A stretch of DNA of 64,000 bases from an uncultured Pelagibacteraceae bacterium (lineage in GTDB: Bacteria; Pseudomonadota; Alphaproteobacteria; Pelagibacterales; Pelagibacteraceae): the NCBI GenBank assembly GCA_902597175.1, contig CACJWN010000005.1:1-64000 (forward strand), given 5' to 3'. Shown in pieces: positions 38,420 to 46,622 of this stretch. The notes under the pieces were generated by a model, which saw only the letters and a program-made list of their open reading frames with translations, did not search any database and was not told the DNA's origin. Within the stretch, counting starts at the first letter, position 1. Each line of letters opens with the position of its first letter. Both the position numbers and the translations under genes were made by a program.

Positions 38420-38842
38420 CTAAAATGTTTCTACTTTGCTATTTAATGAAATAAGCTTAAGTTCAATCCTTAATTTCGGATATTTTCTTTTAAATATCTT
38501 TTTAATTTTTTGAAAAGAATTTTTATGTACTGCTGTTTCATTTACTTTTGAAAATTCTTTTTTCCCATTTATGATTTTAGCTGCTCCACAGTCTCTATGA
38601 TTAATTACTATTAATTTTCTTATATTGTGTAATTTTACAGAAGTATCAAAATTATCCCAAAAAGCTTTGTGCCATCTTTTAAATTTTGATGCTGTAACAC
38701 CAACAGCTGATCCTGCAATTGTAAAAGAACTATACCTACCAACCAATTTTTTTTTCTTTAAATAATTGTAAACGATAGGTTGGAATCTTGGATCAATACA
38801 AGACAGTACCATGGCTTTATAATTTGATTTCACTTTATTCAA
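38420..38842 (-). CDS. Small beta-carbonic-anhydrase-like protein
   Basis: The 140-residue protein has the beta-carbonic anhydrase zinc pattern: SCIDPRF (Cys15, Asp17, Arg19) and INHRDCGAAK (His and Cys at about 101-104). The usual family length is about 200 residues and the C-terminal helices are missing here, so it may form a minimal or altered enzyme. The start is uncertain: TTG at 38842, GTG at 38833 or ATG at 38812, but the last leaves little before the first zinc ligand. Its start overlaps the glmS stop by 8 bases. Reversible CO2 hydration is plausible, not proven. Confidence 0.65.
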   Translation of the reverse strand: MNKVKSNYKAMVLSCIDPRFQPIVYNYLKKKKLVGRYSSFTIAGSAVGVTASKFKRWHKAFWDNFDTSVKLHNIRKLIVINHRDCGAAKIINGKKEFSKVNETAVHKNSFQKIKKIFKRKYPKLRIELKLISLNSKVETF

Positions 38843-40652
38843 CTGTAACTGATTTAGCTAAATTTCTTGGTTTATCAATATCGCAATTTTTTAATGAAGC
38901 TACATGATATGCTAAAAGCTGCAAAGGAATTGTAAGTAACAATGGTGATAGGAGGCTATCTACACGAGGCACTCTTAATCTAAATCTTATATTAGTACTT
39001 AATAATCTTTTATTATTATCAGTTATAAAAAATATTTTTCCACCTCTTGCTATTACCTCCTGCATATTAGAAAGAGTTTTTTCGTAATATTTGTCTTTAG
39101 GCGCTATTACAATTACCGGTAAGCCTTCCTCAATTAAAGCTAATGGTCCATGCTTCATTTCGCCAGCAGGATATCCCTCTGCATGTAAATAAGAAAGTTC
39201 TTTCAATTTTAAAGCGCCTTCAAGAGCTATCGGAAATGAATTTCCTCTACCTAAAAACATTGATCCTTTAGCATCTAAAAATTCTTTTGCTATTAATTGT
39301 ATTTCACTCTCAAGTTTTAAAGTGCTGTTTATTGCATCTGGAAGTTTTTTCAAATTTTCTACACAAGTGTCATAATTCTTTTTATCAATATCACCTCTCT
39401 CAATAGAAAGTTTTAAAGATAAAATATACAGAACAATTAATTGTCCCAAAAAAGCTTTGGTTGAGGCAACACCGATTTCAGGGCCTGCATGAATAGGCAA
39501 TACCCAATCAGAATTTCTAGCAATTGTGCTTTCTACTACATTTACAATTGAGCAAGTTTTAACTTTATTTTTTTTACAAATATCTAGAGCTGCTGCAGTA
39601 TCTGCTGTTTCACCAGATTGAGAAACAAAAATATATAAATTATTATTTTTAAATTTTAAATTTCTATATCTGAATTCTGAGGCTATATCGATCTCAGTGT
39701 CAATAGAGGTTAATTCCTCAAACCAATACTTTGCTACTAAACAAGAATGATAAGCTGTTCCACAACCAATCAAAATTATCTTGTTAATTTTTTTGGGTTC
39801 AATAGGAAAATTATAAATATTGATATCTTTTTTAAGACTATCAGTATACTCGCTCAAGCATTTCTTAATAGTGTTTGATTGCTCAAAAATTTCTTTAGAC
39901 ATAAAGTTTTTATAATCACCTTTGTCACTGGTATTTTCATCATCTGAAACAGTATAAATTTTTTTATTTATTTTTTTTTGATTTACATCATAAAAATCAA
40001 CGTTATTTTTAGATAACATACATAATTCACCATCTTCTAAATAAGAAATTTTATTTGTCATAGATTTCAGAGCGTAAGAATCTGAACCTAAGTAATTTTC
40101 TTCGTTTGAATAACCAACAGCAAGTGGGCTACCTCTTCTCGCACCAATTATAATGTCTGGAAAATTTTTAAATATAATTCCTAATGCAAAACTACCTTTT
40201 AATTTTTTTAAGGTTTTGAATACTGACTCTAAAGGATTTGAGTTTTCTAAAAACTGGGTAACTAAGACAGTAATAACTTCAGTATCAGTTTGTGATTTAA
40301 ACTTGAAACCTTTTTCTTCAAGATCTTTTTTTAATTCATCTGAGTTTTCAATTATACCATTATGAACTACTGAAACTTTTTCGGATGAATGGGGATGTGC
40401 ATTAATAATATTAGGGACTCCATGAGTAGCCCATCTTACATGGCCTATACCTATATTGCCATTTGAAGGATTTTTGAACAAGATTTTTTCAAGTTCCTCT
40501 ACTCTTCCAGAGCATTTTTTTTCATCTATTAAGTTATCGCTTAAGGTGGCTAAACCCGCAGAGTCGTAACCTCTATATTCTAACTTTTTTAAAGAGTTGA
40601 TAATATTAATCGAAACAGGTTTGTTGCTAGCAATTCCAATTATTCCACACAT
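38835..40652 (-). CDS. glmS: Glucosamine-6-phosphate synthase (glutamine-hydrolysing)
   Basis: Makes glucosamine 6-phosphate from fructose 6-phosphate and glutamine, the entry to cell-wall amino sugars. The 605 residues start MCGIIGIA with the catalytic Cys2, continue with the class II amidotransferase domain (GHVRWATHG, HNGIIEN) and two SIS domains (SQSGETADT and LGRGNSFPIALEGALKLKE), ending with the usual KSVTVE. Its first base is the last base of the upstream glmU-like gene, so the pair acts in one pathway. Confidence 0.97.
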   Translation of the reverse strand: MCGIIGIASNKPVSINIINSLKKLEYRGYDSAGLATLSDNLIDEKKCSGRVEELEKILFKNPSNGNIGIGHVRWATHGVPNIINAHPHSSEKVSVVHNGIIENSDELKKDLEEKGFKFKSQTDTEVITVLVTQFLENSNPLESVFKTLKKLKGSFALGIIFKNFPDIIIGARRGSPLAVGYSNEENYLGSDSYALKSMTNKISYLEDGELCMLSKNNVDFYDVNQKKINKKIYTVSDDENTSDKGDYKNFMSKEIFEQSNTIKKCLSEYTDSLKKDINIYNFPIEPKKINKIILIGCGTAYHSCLVAKYWFEELTSIDTEIDIASEFRYRNLKFKNNNLYIFVSQSGETADTAAALDICKKNKVKTCSIVNVVESTIARNSDWVLPIHAGPEIGVASTKAFLGQLIVLYILSLKLSIERGDIDKKNYDTCVENLKKLPDAINSTLKLESEIQLIAKEFLDAKGSMFLGRGNSFPIALEGALKLKELSYLHAEGYPAGEMKHGPLALIEEGLPVIVIAPKDKYYEKTLSNMQEVIARGGKIFFITDNNKRLLSTNIRFRLRVPRVDSLLSPLLLTIPLQLLAYHVASLKNCDIDKPRNLAKSVTVE

Positions 40653-41296
40653 TATTTTTTCTTTCTCTTATAGTTTGCGACTGAGATTTGTGATGCCCTT
40701 GTAAGTGCTAATGATTTGTTTTTAACATTTTTTGTTATTACAGATCCTGCGCCAACAACACTGTTTTTACCTATACTAACTGGTGCAACTAATGAAGAGT
40801 TAGAACCTATAAAAACATTATCTGCTATTTTTGTTTTTGATTTTTTAATACCATCGTAATTACAAGTAATAGTTCCTGCGCCAATGTTAGAATTTTTACC
40901 TACAGAGCTGTCTCCAACATAAGAGAGATGATTTATTTTTGAATTTTTATTTATAAGAGATTTTTTTGTTTCTACAAAGTTTCCAATTTTAGTGTTTTCT
41001 TTTAATAATGTTCCCTCTCTTAATCTGGCGTAAGGCCCTACAATTACATTTCTCTCAATTTTTGTTCCCTCCAGATGACTGAAAGATTTGATATGTGAAT
41101 TATCTCCAATTTTAACATTTGGACCGATAACGACATATGGATCCACTGTAACGTTTTTTCCAAAAAGAGTATCTTTTGATAAAAATATTGTTTCTGGTGC
41201 AACTAAATTTACACCCTTCTTTAAAGCTTTGTTTCTTAATAATTCTTGAGAAAGCCTGTACGAGTTAGCTTTATTTAATTTATTATTTGTATTCAT
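40652..41296 (-). CDS. GlmU acetyltransferase domain alone (uridylyltransferase domain absent)
   Basis: From the ATG at 41294-41296 the protein has 214 residues that align with the C-terminal half of GlmU: the linker helix ([18 protein letters not shown]), then left-handed beta-helix hexapeptide repeats and the acetyl-CoA site block [12 protein letters not shown] and [13 protein letters not shown], with LVAPVSIG near the end. The N-terminal nucleotidyltransferase of about 230 residues, with its GxGTRMxS-type motif, is missing and no trace of it lies upstream, because the divergent gph starts 70 bases away. The product should acetylate glucosamine 1-phosphate; the uridylyl step must come from another protein. 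Confidence 0.85.
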   Translation of the reverse strand: MNTNNKLNKANSYRLSQELLRNKALKKGVNLVAPETIFLSKDTLFGKNVTVDPYVVIGPNVKIGDNSHIKSFSHLEGTKIERNVIVGPYARLREGTLLKENTKIGNFVETKKSLINKNSKINHLSYVGDSSVGKNSNIGAGTITCNYDGIKKSKTKIADNVFIGSNSSLVAPVSIGKNSVVGAGSVITKNVKNKSLALTRASQISVANYKRKKK

Positions 41297-41366
41297 TAAA
41301 AATTTCTTTACATTAATAGTGTAACTGAAATAAGTCACAAAATATTTCTTTTTAATACTTTAAAAA

Positions 41367-42029
41367 ATGAATCAAATTTACACTATTCTTTTTGATCTAG
41401 ACGGCACTATAGTAAATACAGCTCCCGATTTAATGGCTGCACATAATCATGTTATGAGAAAATACGGTCATACAGAGAAAAAACTTGAAGATATTAAATC
41501 ACTCGCAGGTAGAGGTGCTTGGGTTATGATGCAAAGATCTTTTAAGGAAAAAATTAAAGATGAAAAAGTTAAAAAAGAAATGACAAAAGAATTTATAGAT
41601 TTTTACTCAAAGAATATTAATAAAGGTAGTATTCCAATTAAAGGGGCAGTTGATTTTTTTAAATGGGCTAAGAACAAAAATATTTCTATGGCTGTATGCA
41701 CAAATAAGCAAGAGAAACTCGCAGTAGACTTATTGAAAAAATTAAATTTATTGAATTTTTTTGATTATGTTGCTGGTTCAGATACTTTCTCTTTTAATAA
41801 ACCTGATCCAAGACATTTAACAGATGTTGTTGAAATAATTGGAGGAGATTTACAAAAGACAATTATGGTTGGTGATAGTGAAGTTGATTCAATGTCTGCT
41901 CAAAACGCTAATTTGCCTTTTGTACTTGTTAAAGATGGTTATACAGAAAAAACTGAGAAAGAAATTAAACATGATGAACTGATTGCTGATTTTGTTAATT
42001 TTGAAAAGGTCATTGAAAAATTTCTATGA
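41367..42029 (+). CDS. gph: Phosphoglycolate phosphatase-like HAD hydrolase
   Basis: The 220-residue HAD protein starts YTILFDLDGTIVNTAPDL (nucleophile Asp10 and Asp12), has the cap domain, the Lys motif in MAVCTNKQEK and GDSEVDSMSAQNA, the last acidic motif. Length and cap match Gph-type phosphatases, which remove 2-phosphoglycolate formed in DNA repair or photorespiration; other HAD substrates are possible. It overlaps the LysE-type gene by 4 bases (ATGA). Adjacent gph and glmU/glmS genes are common in alphaproteobacteria. Confidence 0.85.
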   Translation: MNQIYTILFDLDGTIVNTAPDLMAAHNHVMRKYGHTEKKLEDIKSLAGRGAWVMMQRSFKEKIKDEKVKKEMTKEFIDFYSKNINKGSIPIKGAVDFFKWAKNKNISMAVCTNKQEKLAVDLLKKLNLLNFFDYVAGSDTFSFNKPDPRHLTDVVEIIGGDLQKTIMVGDSEVDSMSAQNANLPFVLVKDGYTEKTEKEIKHDELIADFVNFEKVIEKFL

Positions 42030-42625
42030 TAAGTTTTGCTCTTTTTTCTGCTTTAGCAACTTTTTATTTTACTATGTTTTTCACTCCAGGCCCAAATAAT
42101 GCGATGCTAACTGCTTCTGGTATGAAATTTGGTTTTTTTAGAACTTTGCCACATTTAATTGGGATACCTTTAGGACATATTATACAGATTGGTTTAACCT
42201 GTTTCGGTTTAGCAAATTTATTTCTAATCTATCCTCAAATTCAATTTTATATGAAAATACTTTGTTTCCTTTATTTGCTTTATTTAGGGTGGAAAATGAT
42301 TGGATCGTTTTCAATGATCCAGAAAGAAACTGGAAGACCATTAAGATTTTACGAAGCATCATTGTTTCAATTCATAAATCCAAAAGCTTGGTCAATTGCA
42401 GTAACTGTTGCATCAGGGTTCTTTCCTACCGAAGAGAATATTTTTATTGGAGTAGCTTTTGTTACTATTACTGCAGCAGTAATTTGTTTTCCAACAATAA
42501 GTCTTTGGGCATTATTTGGAAGTGGATTGAGAAAATTTGTTGGAGATATTAAAACGAAAAAAATTATAGAATATCTTTTGGCTCTTTTATTGGTGTTAAC
42601 AGGTGTATTTATTCTTATTAAATAA
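42026..42625 (+). CDS. LysE family amino-acid exporter
   Basis: The 199-residue protein is a six-span membrane protein with the family start FTMFFTPGPNNAMLTASGMKFG (the PGPN motif near residue 22) and the middle motif FINPKAWSIAVTV (about 114-126). LysE/RhtB members export amino acids such as lysine, threonine or homoserine lactones; the substrate here is unknown. It is coupled to gph by a 4-base overlap and lies 43 bases before prpB. Confidence 0.88.
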   Translation: MISFALFSALATFYFTMFFTPGPNNAMLTASGMKFGFFRTLPHLIGIPLGHIIQIGLTCFGLANLFLIYPQIQFYMKILCFLYLLYLGWKMIGSFSMIQKETGRPLRFYEASLFQFINPKAWSIAVTVASGFFPTEENIFIGVAFVTITAAVICFPTISLWALFGSGLRKFVGDIKTKKIIEYLLALLLVLTGVFILIK

Positions 42626-42668
42626 TAGCCTTTGATTTTTAGTAATCTCTTTAATATAAACTTTTCAG

Positions 42669-43565
42669 ATGCATTTTACTAAAAAGACAAGTTCTGAAAA
42701 AAGATTACAATTTGTAAAAAATTTACAATCAAAAAAACTTCTTAGATTTCCAGGTGCGTATAACCCTTTGTGCGCAAAACTTATAGCTGAAATAGGATTT
42801 GATGGTATTTATATCTCGGGAGGTGTTATGTCTAATGACTTAGGTCTACCGGATATAGGACTTACAACATTAGATCAAGTAAGTTATAGAGCTAAACAAA
42901 TATCGAGAGTAACAGACCTCCCTACCATTGTAGATGCTGACACTGGATTTAAAGATTGTAAAAAAACAATAATTACTTTTGAGGAAAAAGGTTTAGCTGG
43001 TTGTCATATTGAGGATCAAATTGCAGAAAAAAGATGCGGTCATTTAGATAATAAAGAACTAATTTCTAAAGATGAGATGGTGGAAAAAATTAAAATGTCC
43101 GTTAATGCAAGAAAAGATAAAAATTTTTTAATAATAGTGAGAACTGATGCTAATACTGTCGAAGGAATTGATAAAACTCTAGAAAGAATTAAATCTTATG
43201 AAGATGCAGGTGCAGATATGATTTTTCCAGAAGCAATGAGAGATGAAAAAGAATTTGAAAAAGTGAGAAAAATATCAAAAGGCTATTTGTTAGCTAACAT
43301 GACAGAATTTGGAAAATCTAAATTACTAAATAGATCGCAATTAGAAAATTTAGGCTATAATTTAGTAATTTATCCTGTGACAACTCAACGGTTGGCAATG
43401 CAAAATGTTGAATTAGGTCTTAAATCAATATTTAAGGATGGTCATCAAAATAATATTATTGACAAAATGCAGACTAGAAAAAGGTTGTACGAGTTAGTAG
43501 AATATGAGAAATACAATACGCCTGATAAAAAAATTACAGATTTTTCTACTGAGGGGCATGAATAA
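42669..43565 (+). CDS. prpB: 2-methylisocitrate lyase
   Basis: Splits 2-methylisocitrate into pyruvate and succinate, the last step of the methylcitrate cycle for propionate use. The 298-residue protein belongs to the isocitrate lyase/PEP mutase family: FPGAYNPLCAKLIAEIGFDGIYISGG near residue 27, DADTGF, HIEDQ and the active-site loop KRCGH near residue 121, then RTDA. The AYN..CAK sequence and length fit PrpB. It overlaps prpC by one base. Confidence 0.93.
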   Translation: MHFTKKTSSEKRLQFVKNLQSKKLLRFPGAYNPLCAKLIAEIGFDGIYISGGVMSNDLGLPDIGLTTLDQVSYRAKQISRVTDLPTIVDADTGFKDCKKTIITFEEKGLAGCHIEDQIAEKRCGHLDNKELISKDEMVEKIKMSVNARKDKNFLIIVRTDANTVEGIDKTLERIKSYEDAGADMIFPEAMRDEKEFEKVRKISKGYLLANMTEFGKSKLLNRSQLENLGYNLVIYPVTTQRLAMQNVELGLKSIFKDGHQNNIIDKMQTRKRLYELVEYEKYNTPDKKITDFSTEGHE

Positions 43566-44689
43566 TGAGTGAAGAAATTAAAAAAGGTTTGTTAGGGATA
43601 GTCGTTGATGAAACTACAATTTCACATGTGGTTCCTGAACTAAGTGCCTTGACTTATAGAGGTTATACAGTTCAAGAACTTTGTGACAAATGTGATTTTG
43701 AAGAAGTTGCTTACTTAGTTCTTAACGGAGAACTTCCTAATAAAAGTCAGCTAAAAAAATTTATCAAACAAGAGAGATCTGAGAGAAGACTTTCTAAACA
43801 AATATTAAATGATATTAAAAAAATGCCTAGAAATGCTCATCCTATGGATGTGATAAGAACTTGTGTAAGTTTAATGGCATTAGAGGATAAAGACACGAAA
43901 GATAATTCTCCAAAGTCAAATATGAGAAAGGCGATGAGAATATTTGCTAAAACACCGACTGCTGTTGCGGCTTACTTTAGAACAAGAAAAGGTAAATCGA
44001 TCATTGCTCCAAGTAAAAAATTATCTTTCTCAGAAAATTTCTTTAAAATGATGTTCAATAAAGTACCGGATAAAGAGATAGTCAGAGCTTTTGATATCTC
44101 ATTAATATTATACGCAGAACATAGTTTTAATGTTTCAACTTTTACGGCGAGAACTATTACATCAAGTTTATCTGATTTGCACGGTGCAATAACTGGAGCG
44201 ATTGCGTCTCTTAAAGGCCCACTTCATGGAGGAGCTAATGAAGCCGTAATGCACATGATGAAAGAGATTGGAAAACCTGAAAAAGCAAAAGCCTGGATAG
44301 AAAATGCTTTAAATAAAAAAAAAGTGATAATGGGATTTGGTCACAGAGTTTACCGAACAGGAGACTCAAGGGTTCCTACAATGAAACATTACATGTTTAA
44401 AGTAGCTAAACTTTTGAAAAAAGAAAAATATACTAGAATGTATGAAATTTTAGAAAAAGTAATGTTGAGTCGAAAAAATATTCATCCTAACGTAGATTTT
44501 CCTTGTGGGCCAACTTACTACATGATGGGCATTGATATAGATTTTTATACTCCAATTTTCGTCATGTCTCGTATTACTGGTTGGTCAGCTCACATCATGG
44601 AGCAACATGCTTCGAATAAACTTATAAGACCTTTATCTAAATACAGAGGTGCTGAAGTAAGAGAGGTGATGTTGTTGAATCAAAGATAA
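43565..44689 (+). CDS. prpC: 2-methylcitrate synthase
   Basis: Condenses propionyl-CoA and oxaloacetate. The 374-residue citrate-synthase-fold protein begins KKGLLGIVVDETTISHV with YRGYTVQEL, has GPLHGGANEAVM (about 219-230), the catalytic GFGHRVYR (His near 260) and NVDFPCGPTYYMMG with the catalytic Asp. The length and the adjacent prpB favour PrpC over the main citrate synthase; some members accept both substrates. The expected prpD or acnD dehydratase gene does not follow. Confidence 0.93.
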   Translation: MSEEIKKGLLGIVVDETTISHVVPELSALTYRGYTVQELCDKCDFEEVAYLVLNGELPNKSQLKKFIKQERSERRLSKQILNDIKKMPRNAHPMDVIRTCVSLMALEDKDTKDNSPKSNMRKAMRIFAKTPTAVAAYFRTRKGKSIIAPSKKLSFSENFFKMMFNKVPDKEIVRAFDISLILYAEHSFNVSTFTARTITSSLSDLHGAITGAIASLKGPLHGGANEAVMHMMKEIGKPEKAKAWIENALNKKKVIMGFGHRVYRTGDSRVPTMKHYMFKVAKLLKKEKYTRMYEILEKVMLSRKNIHPNVDFPCGPTYYMMGIDIDFYTPIFVMSRITGWSAHIMEQHASNKLIRPLSKYRGAEVREVMLLNQR

Positions 44690-44875
44690 ATGACTTTAAC
44701 GAATTTACTTTTATTTTTGATCTTAGTTACATTAGCAACATATACTTTTATGCCATGGAAGGGTATCGATAAAGGTTCTTTAGTAAAAGTAACATCTCAG
44801 TGGTTTATGTGGTTTGTTATTTTTGCAGTCTTAGTTTTAATATCTACTTTTTTTGGAATTGAAATTTCTGGATAA
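44690..44875 (+). CDS. Small two-span membrane protein of unknown function
   Basis: A 61-residue protein with two hydrophobic helices (about residues 3-20 and 36-57) joined by a short loop with WKGIDKGSLVK. It starts immediately after the prpC stop with no gap and overlaps the following gene by 23 bases, so it is translated as part of the same transcript. I do not recognise the family. The real-gene call rests on position, the ATG and the clear topology. Confidence 0.55.
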   Translation: MTLTNLLLFLILVTLATYTFMPWKGIDKGSLVKVTSQWFMWFVIFAVLVLISTFFGIEISG

Positions 44876-45761
44876 TAATTTTTTTCAACAAACAAGAATT
44901 TTAGACGGGGGTATGGGCCAGGAACTCCTTAACCGTGGAGTAAAACCTCACGGAACTCTATGGGGAGCCTCAGCATTATATAATCGAAAATATCATAAGA
45001 CAGTTGTCAAAACACATTTAGATTTTATAAAAGCTGGAGCAGAAATTATAGTAACTAATAGCTTTGGTAGCAGAAAAAGAAGACTCATCGAAAATGGTTT
45101 AGTAAAAGAATATAAAAATCTAAATGTTCTAGCAGGAAAACTGGCAAAAAAAGCTGTAGCTATTTCTAAGAAAAAAATTTTGATTGCTGGAAGTCTGCCA
45201 CCTCAAAATTTTACTTATTTTGCTGATCTTGGAAAAGATCTTAATTTTATTAAAGAAAGTTTTAGATCTCAGGCAAAATATCTCAATCCATATGTGGATT
45301 TCTTTTATCTAGATGTAATGAGTAGTTGGAAAGAGTGTTTATTGGGTTTGAGTGCTATTAAAAAATACAAGAAAAAAATTTTAGTCGGTATCCACATTAG
45401 GAGTAAAGGATTGTTACCCTCAGGTGAAAAATTTGTAACTGTTGCAAAAAAAGTTCAAAAACATAAACCAATTGGAATTATGGCATCTTGTGTTTCTTTT
45501 GAAGATTTAAATGAAGTGGTTAAAGACGCTAAAAAACTTAAAGTCCCATTCGGGTTTAAAATTAATGCTTTTGAACACATTCCCCCAGGTTGGAAACCAG
45601 ACTCAAATAATCCCAAGGTTCAGCTTGGTAAAAGAAAAGATCTAACTCCTAAAAAGTTTCTCGAAATTTGTAAAAAATTAAAAAGTAAGGGAGCTAAAAT
45701 TATTGGGGGATGTTGTGAAATTACTCCAAAACATATTAAAAAATTAAAATCTTTAGTGTGA
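44853..45761 (+). CDS. Homocysteine S-methyltransferase (possible betaine-homocysteine type)
   Basis: The 302-residue protein has the homocysteine methyltransferase barrel: RILDGGMGQELLNRG (about 15-29), VTNSFGSRKRRLIENG, and the three zinc cysteines, one in IMASCVSFEDL and a pair in GGCCEITP near the C-terminus. The methyl donor may be S-methylmethionine or betaine. The glycine-betaine-type transporter genes lie head-on next to it, favouring betaine. The start is uncertain: TTG at 44853 or at 44859, both inside the preceding gene. Its last 9 bases overlap the end of the convergent proW. Confidence 0.8.
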   Translation: MELKFLDNNFFQQTRILDGGMGQELLNRGVKPHGTLWGASALYNRKYHKTVVKTHLDFIKAGAEIIVTNSFGSRKRRLIENGLVKEYKNLNVLAGKLAKKAVAISKKKILIAGSLPPQNFTYFADLGKDLNFIKESFRSQAKYLNPYVDFFYLDVMSSWKECLLGLSAIKKYKKKILVGIHIRSKGLLPSGEKFVTVAKKVQKHKPIGIMASCVSFEDLNEVVKDAKKLKVPFGFKINAFEHIPPGWKPDSNNPKVQLGKRKDLTPKKFLEICKKLKSKGAKIIGGCCEITPKHIKKLKSLV

Positions 45762-46604
45762 TTTAATTATTTTTTGCGTAATTCTATCTAAAATAATTGC
45801 TAAAATAACAATTCCCGTTCCACCAATAACTGCTGAGCCTACATCAAGTCTTCCTAGAGCAATATATACAGTTAAACCTAGTCCTCCAGCTCCTATAAGA
45901 GCTGCAATAACTACCATCGACAGTGCAAGCATCAATGTTTGATTAACTCCTGCCATAATAGTTTTTAAAGACAAAGGAATTTCAATTTTGATAAGTATTA
46001 AAAATTTTGTAAGTCCTAAACTTGATCCTGCTTCTTTAAACCCTTTGCCAACTTGCCTAATACCTAAATTTGTTAATCGAATTATTGGTGGTAAAGCAAA
46101 TATAATTGTAGCAACTACTCCAGGAGTTAATCCAACCCCAAAAAGCATAACTACAGGGATTAAATAAACGAAACTTGGTATTGTTTGCATTATATCAAGT
46201 ATTGGACGTAAAATAATTTCAAAAGTATTGCTTCTTGAGGCAATGATGCCAAGAGGAATTCCTATTAACATACAAAATAAAACAGCAGTAAAAATCATTG
46301 CAAGCGTGGTCATGCTTTCTGACCATAGGTCAACAAGATCGATAAAAAGTAAACTTAAAAAAGAAAATATTGCGAATTTAATTCCATTTGTTCTGTAAGC
46401 AAAAATTACAAATATCAAAAGTATTATTGGAAAAGGAATAAAGTTAAAAAGTGAATCTAGGCTGTTTAGAACAGTATCAATTGGGGCTGAGATTTTTTTA
46501 AAGAGTGGCCGTTGTTCAAATAGCCACTCTTTAATATTTCCTTCAATCCATTCACCTAATGGAATGTATATTTCGTAATCTGATGGGGCTAATTTTAAAC
46601 TCAT
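45753..46604 (-). CDS. proW: Glycine betaine/proline ABC transporter permease
   Basis: Inner-membrane channel subunit of an osmolyte importer. The 283 residues begin with a short soluble region containing IPLGEWIEGNIKEWL, then about seven membrane spans and the EAA-type contact loop (KEAGSSLGLTKFLILIKIEIPLSLKTIMAGVNQT, given here by its borders at about residues 187-220), typical of ProW/OpuAB. It lies 18 bases downstream of proX. No ATPase gene (ProV) follows; the next gene is convergent. Confidence 0.9.
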   Translation of the reverse strand: MSLKLAPSDYEIYIPLGEWIEGNIKEWLFEQRPLFKKISAPIDTVLNSLDSLFNFIPFPIILLIFVIFAYRTNGIKFAIFSFLSLLFIDLVDLWSESMTTLAMIFTAVLFCMLIGIPLGIIASRSNTFEIILRPILDIMQTIPSFVYLIPVVMLFGVGLTPGVVATIIFALPPIIRLTNLGIRQVGKGFKEAGSSLGLTKFLILIKIEIPLSLKTIMAGVNQTLMLALSMVVIAALIGAGGLGLTVYIALGRLDVGSAVIGGTGIVILAIILDRITQKIIKSH

Positions 46605-46622
46605 TAAAATTAACCTGAACCC

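Noticed and set aside
44650..44900. SAM-type riboswitch for the homocysteine methyltransferase
   Set aside because: There is no untranslated space before the gene; its start overlaps the preceding coding sequence, so no leader RNA can fit.
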